Source of the DNA: Neisseria weixii
GTDB taxonomy: Bacteria; Pseudomonadota; Gammaproteobacteria; Burkholderiales; Neisseriaceae
DNA: 64,000 nt
Direction: 5' to 3'
Assembly: GCF_002327085.1 (NCBI RefSeq)
Contig: NZ_CP023429.1
Coordinates: forward strand, 310,001-374,000
A program made the position numbers and the translations under genes. This document shows, piece after piece, positions 60,021 to 64,000 of the stretch (position 1 is the first letter of the stretch; each line of letters opens with the position of its first letter). The notes beneath the pieces were generated by a model. It was given only the letters and a program-made list of their open reading frames with translations, was not told the DNA's origin and did not search any database.

Positions 60021-60262
60021 TCAGACAGCAGACACACGAAGCCTATTGGCCGCTTTTGGCAGGTTGATACCAATCGCCTTCAAATGACTTTGTGCAGTGA
60101 CGTTCAATAAACCAAAATAAGCCGCACGGTGATAGCGGAATTTACGGTGCAGCGTACCGAAGCTCTGTTCCATCACATAGCGCGTTTTCGACAATTGTTT
60201 ATTTCTTGTTTTATCTTCTTCTGTTAACGGGCGGCCTCGGTGCCTTACGCATAATGCCGTCT
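60021..60262 (-). pseudogene. IS5-family transposase C-terminal fragment
   Basis: Translates as HRGRPLTEEDKTRNKQLSKT, RYVMEQSFGTLHRKFRYHRA and AYFGLLNVTAQSHLKAIGIN, ending LPKAANRLRVSAV and a TGA (60021-60023). The MEQSFGTLHRKFRY block holds the catalytic Glu region of IS1106-type transposases. The rest of the gene is missing. Confidence 0.78.
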
Positions 60263-60318
60263 GAAAGCCTTTTATGTTGCAGTAAGTGTTTGATTGGCTT
60301 TACTGTCATATCCTTTCT

Positions 60319-60682
60319 CAGGCCGTCTGAAAGGCCAAACGCCGCTGCTGCATTCCGACCAAGGTGTGCTTTACCGCAACGGTGCTTATCGAACGAAACT
60401 GGCTGAGAAAGGGATTGTGCAAAGTATGTCGCGCAAAGGCACGCTGGGACAATGCGCCGATGGAGCGTTTTTTTCGATACACTGAAAACGGAGAGCTTCC
60501 ATCAAGAAGGTACGTTATCGGTGGCAGAATTGACTAGAGTGATAGATGATTACATACATTACTATAATCATAAACGGATTAGTTTGAATTTAAAAAAGCT
60601 GAGTCCTGCGGCTTACAGAACCCAGCTTGAAAAGGCTGTTTGAGAAAGATTTTTCACTTGTCCAAGAATTGGGGGCAGTTCA
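60319..60682 (+). pseudogene. IS3-family transposase fragment, second copy
   Basis: Starts at the DUS AGGCCGTCTGAAAGG and reads GRLKGQTPLLHSDQGVLY, RTKLAEKGIVQSMSRKG, then, after a one-base frame change near 60446, the expected NAPMERFFDTLKTESFHQEG and VIDDYIHYYNHKRISLNLKK, ending TQLEKAV and the IS end GGGGGCAGTTCA at about 60682. It is nearly the same as the last part of the element at 35.3-36.5 kb and lacks the IS630 insertion. Left border lies exactly at the DUS. Confidence 0.8.
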
Positions 60683-60781
60683 TGGATTTCAGACGGCCTT
60701 TTGTACAGAATTTTGGTGATTCATGCTTTAAATTCTGCTAAGACACTTTCGTTCCGTCTGAATTTAAAGATGCTACGCCGA

Positions 60782-61855
60782 TTAAGGTGTACTGATATGG
60801 GAAGCGCCGCTGTCCAAGGCTTCTTGTTCGCGTACTTCTTCCAAGGCGGCTAATTGTTCGGCCACACCTTGTTCGATTTTAGCTAAGCTGGCGAATTTGG
60901 CTTCGTGATAGGCTTCTTCCAGTGCATACATAAAGCCGACTTCATCAGTACCGCCGTGGCTTTTGATAACCACACCGCGCAAGCCTAAAAAAATCGCGCC
61001 GTTGAATTTACGCGGATCGAGCTTGGCTTTCATGCCTTTGAGTGCTGGCAGGGCAGTAATGGCCGCCAGTTTATTAAACACATTGCGGCTGAATTCCTGC
61101 TTGATTTCGCCGCTCATGAATTTCACTGCGCCTTCAATGGTTTTCAGCATAATGTTGCCGACAAAACCATCGGCCACGACCACATCTACTTGATCGTTGA
61201 ATACACCGTTTCCTTCAATATTGCCGATAAAATTCAATTTACTGTTTTTGAGCAGCTTAAAGGTTTGCTTGACTGTTTCCGTACCTTTGATGTCTTCTGT
61301 GCCGACATTGAGTAAACCGACGCGCGGTTGGCCTTTCTCCGGATACATGGCCTGCACCAATTCGCTGCCAATCACGGCAAATTGGGTAAGCTGGTCGGCG
61401 CTACAATCTACGTTGGCACCCAAATCCAGCATCAGTGTGAAATGGTTGGTATTGCTGGAAGGCATAAATTTGGCGATGGCAGGGCGCTCAATACCGGGTA
61501 TGGTTTTGAGCACGAAGCGGGCAGTTGCCATCAGTGCGCCGGTGTTGCCGGCAGATACGGCAGCTTGTGCGTTGCCTTCTTTTACTTGATTGATGGCTAC
61601 GCGCATGGATGAATCTTTTTTGTTTTTCAGTGCCAGTTGTGGCGCTTCATCCATTTCAACCACTTGACTGGCTGGGATGATGCTGATGCGATCCATTGGT
61701 GCATTGGCAGATTTTAATGCTTGCTGAAGGCCAACTTCATCGCCGACCATCATTAAATGCACATTGGACTGCTTTTTCAAAAAAGCAATGGCACCTGGTA
61801 CGGTAACCGTTAAGCCGGCGTCACCGCCCATGGCATCTACGGCTAATGTAATCAT
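60782..61855 (-). CDS. plsX: plsX, phosphate acyltransferase
   Basis: Converts acyl-ACP to acyl phosphate for phospholipid synthesis. Start chosen at 61855 (MITLAVDAMGGDAG), the family N-terminus, with GGAGAAC upstream; the frame is open to 61936. 357 residues. AVSAGNTGALMATARFVLKTIPGIERPA near 95 and LLNVGTEDIKGTE near 184 are conserved PlsX blocks. In many bacteria it sits between rpmF and fabH; here a phosphoribosyltransferase gene lies between rpmF and plsX and fabH is 27 kb away. Confidence 0.94.
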   Translation of the reverse strand: MITLAVDAMGGDAGLTVTVPGAIAFLKKQSNVHLMMVGDEVGLQQALKSANAPMDRISIIPASQVVEMDEAPQLALKNKKDSSMRVAINQVKEGNAQAAVSAGNTGALMATARFVLKTIPGIERPAIAKFMPSSNTNHFTLMLDLGANVDCSADQLTQFAVIGSELVQAMYPEKGQPRVGLLNVGTEDIKGTETVKQTFKLLKNSKLNFIGNIEGNGVFNDQVDVVVADGFVGNIMLKTIEGAVKFMSGEIKQEFSRNVFNKLAAITALPALKGMKAKLDPRKFNGAIFLGLRGVVIKSHGGTDEVGFMYALEEAYHEAKFASLAKIEQGVAEQLAALEEVREQEALDSGASHISTP

Positions 61856-61996
61856 GTTGTTCTCCGTTTTGTGTTTCAGACGGCTTGATTGGGGGTGAGA
61901 CTGTCTGAAAACAGAAATGTCGTGAATAAGCGACATTTCTTAAGAAAGGATTGTGCTGTTTGATATAATTGTATTTGGCAGCAATTTATCGAAATA

Positions 61997-62523
61997 TCAA
62001 CCGCGGTTTTGTACGGCCAATTGGTTATGCTCGTCGATATCTAGCGCATCCCATGGGTAGTTGATCCACCAGTCTTCTACGGTAATACCGCTGAAGTAAG
62101 GGATATTTTCCGGTAGTTTGCCGACTTTGGTTTTGATTTTTCATGCAACACGGCCACACCGATGGTGTTGAAATCTTCTTTCTGCAATTCGGTCAGGCAA
62201 AATTCCATGGTTACGCGGCTGTCGTCCACTTCGTCAACAACCAACACATTTTTGCCTTTTAAGGCTTCCGGCAAAGGGTCGAACCATTGCACTTTTTTCA
62301 CTTCTTCGGTCACTTGGCCTTGGTTGTCGCTGTCGTAATAGGCAGTGGTGACGGCGTAAATCGGGATTTCCAAAAAGCAGCGCAACATACGGGCAGGAAT
62401 AAAGCCGCCGCCGCCGATGGCAATCATGGCATCGTATTTAACGCCGGAATTTTGGATTTTTTCAGCTAAGCCTTTGATCACGCGATGAATATCATCGTAT
62501 GTATACCAGATTTTCTGAGTCAT
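61997..62523 (-). pseudogene. Phosphoribosyltransferase domain protein, frameshifted
   Basis: Start 62523 (MTQKIWYTYDDIHRVIKGLAEKI). The purine PRTase pattern is visible: MIAIGGGGFIPARMLRCFLEIPIYAV near 31-56 and the PRPP loop VLVVDEVDDSRVTMEF near 93-108. After AVLHEK the frame slips at the AAAAA near 62138; adding one A gives IKTKVGKLPENIPYFSGITV, WWINYPWDALDIDEHNQLAVQNRG and a stop at 61997. Restored length about 175 residues. The WINYPWD pattern near the end is common in xanthine/hypoxanthine PRTases. Substrate not certain. Probably a sequencing error. Confidence 0.85.
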
Positions 62524-62662
62524 TTTAACGTCCCGATAGAGAAAATGTGACGAATAAACGGCGGTTTGCGTTTTAGCGTTACCGCCATCCATATCAGAGA
62601 TGTAACGTAAAAAAGCCAGCATTGCAGGGCAATATTCTGGCTTTTTCAGTCAGTCGAATAAA

Positions 62663-62842
62663 TTATTCGCCTTTGGCTTTAACTACTTTGCGACCACGGT
62701 ACATTCCGTTAGGTGAAATGTGGTGTGGGCGGTGTACTTCGCCGGTGTTGCTGTCAACAGACAGGGCAGGTGCGGTCAATGCATCGTGTGAACGGTGCAT
62801 ACCGCGTTTAGAAGGGGATTTTTTATTTTGTTGAACGGCCAT
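62663..62842 (-). CDS. rpmF: rpmF, 50S ribosomal protein L32
   Basis: 59 residues: [19 protein letters not shown] at the start, then [20 protein letters not shown] and [15 protein letters not shown] to the stop. This is a classic L32 sequence, including the [12 protein letters not shown] and [14 protein letters not shown] blocks. It lacks the Cys pairs of the zinc-binding type, which suits a proteobacterial L32. ATG 62842 has GAGCTTGAAA upstream. It follows yceD by 34 bases, the usual yceD-rpmF pair. Confidence 0.95.
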   Translation of the reverse strand: MAVQQNKKSPSKRGMHRSHDALTAPALSVDSNTGEVHRPHHISPNGMYRGRKVVKAKGE

Positions 62843-62876
62843 TTCAAGCTCCTAGATAAATAATACTGTGTCCTAA

Positions 62877-63377
62877 TTAACTGTTTTTCAAACATTTTAA
62901 AACAGCGAAAGGGTTGGGTTTGTCCTGATTGACGTGTTCCAGAGAGACATTGCTACAGTCTTCGTGACGCGGTGAAAATGGTAAAGCCATCAGGATTTGG
63001 TCTTCAACCAGTTCTCTAATATCAAGCGATTTGGTGATCAGCATGCCTTCTAATTCCTCATCGGAAAGCATGGCATCATCCAAATGCTCGTCATCGGCAA
63101 ACAAAACAATACGGCTGGTCTCGTTGAGTTCGAACGGCATAGGCTTCACGCAGCGCTGGCAAAACAGCGGCATATCGGCGCTTACCGTCAAGTCAAGAAA
63201 CAGTCGCTGCAGGCGGTCGCGTCCGCCTTGCAGCGTAAACCAAACTTTGGTTTGCTTGTCAGCCGGATATTCGTGCGACCAAACACGTTCGTCCAACTCA
63301 TTGAGCAGGAAACTGCCTCGCAGATGCTGCTTTTCGGCGGCGAAAACTTCTGGGTCAATCAAATTAGGGTCTAACAT
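62877..63377 (-). CDS. yceD: yceD, DUF177 family protein
   Basis: DUF177/YceD protein, linked to 23S rRNA accumulation and always near rpmF in proteobacteria. Start chosen at 63377 (MLDPNLIDPEVFAAEKQHLRG); the frame is open up to 63542 but there it would overlap the divergent maf gene. 166 residues. LFLDLTVSADMPLFCQRCVKPMPFEL near 66-91 with the CxxC pair, then a strongly acidic block (FADDEHLDDAMLSDEELEGM) and the conserved end NPFAVLKCLKN. Cytoplasmic. Confidence 0.92.
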   Translation of the reverse strand: MLDPNLIDPEVFAAEKQHLRGSFLLNELDERVWSHEYPADKQTKVWFTLQGGRDRLQRLFLDLTVSADMPLFCQRCVKPMPFELNETSRIVLFADDEHLDDAMLSDEELEGMLITKSLDIRELVEDQILMALPFSPRHEDCSNVSLEHVNQDKPNPFAVLKCLKNS

Positions 63378-63387
63378 AAACGGGGTA

Positions 63388-63396
63388 TGATATAAT
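63388..63396 (+). promoter_or_regulatory. Extended -10 promoter of maf
   Basis: TGATATAAT: an extended -10 with TG, one base, then consensus TATAAT at 63391-63396, about 35 bases before the maf ATG. No clear -35 box, as is common for this type. Confidence 0.55.
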
Positions 63397-63430
63397 TTCG
63401 GCAGTCTAACGTCAATATTTTTAAGCAAAA

Positions 63431-64000
63431 ATGAGTGAAAAATTGCCATTAATTTTAGGGTCGAGATCGGTATTCCGTCGTGAGCAGTTGGTGCGATTGG
63501 GTTTGGTTTTTCAGACGGCCTCCCCGGATATTGATGAAACACCGATCGAAGGGGAGCACGCGCAAAGCACCGCCTTACGGTTGGCCGCAGGCAAAGCGCG
63601 CTCGTTGGTGGCGCAATTTCCGAACGCGCTGATTATCGGTGCCGACCAGGTAGCCTGGTGCAATCAGTGTCAATTGGGCAAACCGATGAACGTGGCGAAT
63701 GCACAACAAATGCTGACCGCACTCAGCGGTAAGCACATAGAATTTTACAGCGCAATCGTGCTTTTGAACACCGTTTCCGGCCGTATGCAGCAGCACGTCG
63801 ACCACACAGTCGTTACCATGCGCGAATTAACCGAGATGCAAATCCGCCGTTATCTTGAGCGGGAACCCGATGCCGTGTATTGCGCAGGTGCGGCCAAAAG
63901 CGAAGGTTTGGGCGCGGCTTTGTTGGCAAAAATCGACAGCACCGATCCTAATGCGCTCATCGGTCTGCCGATTTTCCGCCTGATTGATTTTTTAAACAAT
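63431..64000 (+). CDS. Maf family nucleotide pyrophosphatase, cut by the window end
   Basis: House-cleaning pyrophosphatase that hydrolyses modified or non-canonical nucleotides. ATG at 63431; 190 codons are in the window and no stop is reached. LILGSRSVFRREQLVRLG near residue 7 holds the SxxR motif. IIGADQVAWCNQCQLGKP near 69 has the catalytic Asp region, followed by ALSGKHIEFYSAIVLL near 96 and CAGAAKSEGLGAALLAKIDSTDPNALIGLPI near 154. The QVAW variant is that of the YceF-type subgroup (7-methyl-GTP). A DUS lies inside the gene at about 63512. Divergent to yceD. Confidence 0.92.
   Translation, partial: MSEKLPLILGSRSVFRREQLVRLGLVFQTASPDIDETPIEGEHAQSTALRLAAGKARSLVAQFPNALIIGADQVAWCNQCQLGKPMNVANAQQMLTALSGKHIEFYSAIVLLNTVSGRMQQHVDHTVVTMRELTEMQIRRYLEREPDAVYCAGAAKSEGLGAALLAKIDSTDPNALIGLPIFRLIDFLNN

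Larger units (their letters stand above)
59893..60262 (-). mobile_element. IS5-family (IS1106-like) remnant
   Basis: Right-hand part of an IS5-type element on the minus strand. The end GAGGCCTTTACAAAACC lies at 59895-59911, which is the same kind of end as the MITEs in this window. The strong hairpin at 59924-59959 lies just inside it. The coding remnant spans 60021-60262. Confidence 0.78.

Overview
This window reads as a chromosomal segment of a Neisseria species (family Neisseriaceae). The main evidence is the neisserial 10-mer DNA uptake sequence GCCGTCTGAA. It occurs dozens of times, mostly in the 12-mer form AGGCCGTCTGAA (the AG dialect, not the ATGCCGTCTGAA form of the meningococcus and gonococcus), and often as inverted pairs that act as terminators. 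Gene content agrees: a MtrF-like AbgT transporter, LigE, thiOESG, MsbA, an EIIA-HPr-EI cluster, a Correia-like element, dRS3 repeats and IS1106/IS1016-type IS remnants.

Layout. 1-5.7 kb: 3'-truncated glnE, the thiamine operon thiO-thiE-thiS-thiG, then opposed thiF/moeB-like and moaC. 5.9-14.6 kb: ppc, a MetE-like methyltransferase, an AbgT transporter, two tandem universal stress proteins and an inositol-monophosphatase-family gene. 14.7-24.2 kb: rsmE, then glyQ-msbA-giant glycosyltransferase-glyS on the minus strand. 24.4-27.7 kb: OmpA-like protein, a five-tRNA tandem array (Val-Asp-Val-Asp-Val) and a Kef-type antiporter. 28.0-34.3 kb: fabH, a cold-shock/DUF1294 protein, fabD, two paralogous glycosyltransferases and fabG. 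34.5-36.6 kb: an IS3 remnant carrying a nested MITE and a nested IS630. 36.6-45.3 kb: leuS, dnaJ, moaA, rhodanese, protein-isoaspartate methyltransferase, free-Met-sulfoxide reductase, tpiA, secG and tRNA-Leu. 45.3-46.7 kb: debris of an integrative element and IS5-type IS at the tRNA-Leu. 46.7-54.0 kb: DUF937-OmpA protein, MBL hydrolase, ligE, IS1016-type remnant, BamE-like lipoprotein, L,D-transpeptidase-like protein, DUF2478 protein, fabF, acpP. 54.3-64 kb: S9 peptidase, hpt, the EIIA-HPr-EI cluster, IS debris, plsX, a phosphoribosyltransferase, rpmF, yceD and divergent maf (cut by the window edge).

The genes fall into a few themes: fatty-acid synthesis (plsX, fabH, fabD, fabG, acpP, fabF) split over three sites; cofactor synthesis (thiamine, molybdopterin); translation (glyQ, glyS, leuS, tRNAs, rsmE, rpmF); and cell-surface glycan synthesis (three glycosyltransferase genes plus msbA).

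An important caveat: about a dozen genes, including ones expected to be essential (fabF, glyS), carry single-base frameshifts. Nearly all are losses of one base in a short homopolymer. I read most of these as sequencing errors of a draft assembly, not true pseudogenes, although I label them as pseudogene because the sequence as given does not encode a full protein.

I did not find a clear new defence or mobile system. The most distinctive items are the 1,051-residue three-module glycosyltransferase where pathogenic Neisseria carry lgt genes, a Gly/Ser-rich insertion in LeuRS, and a MITE family sharing ends with resident IS5-type elements.
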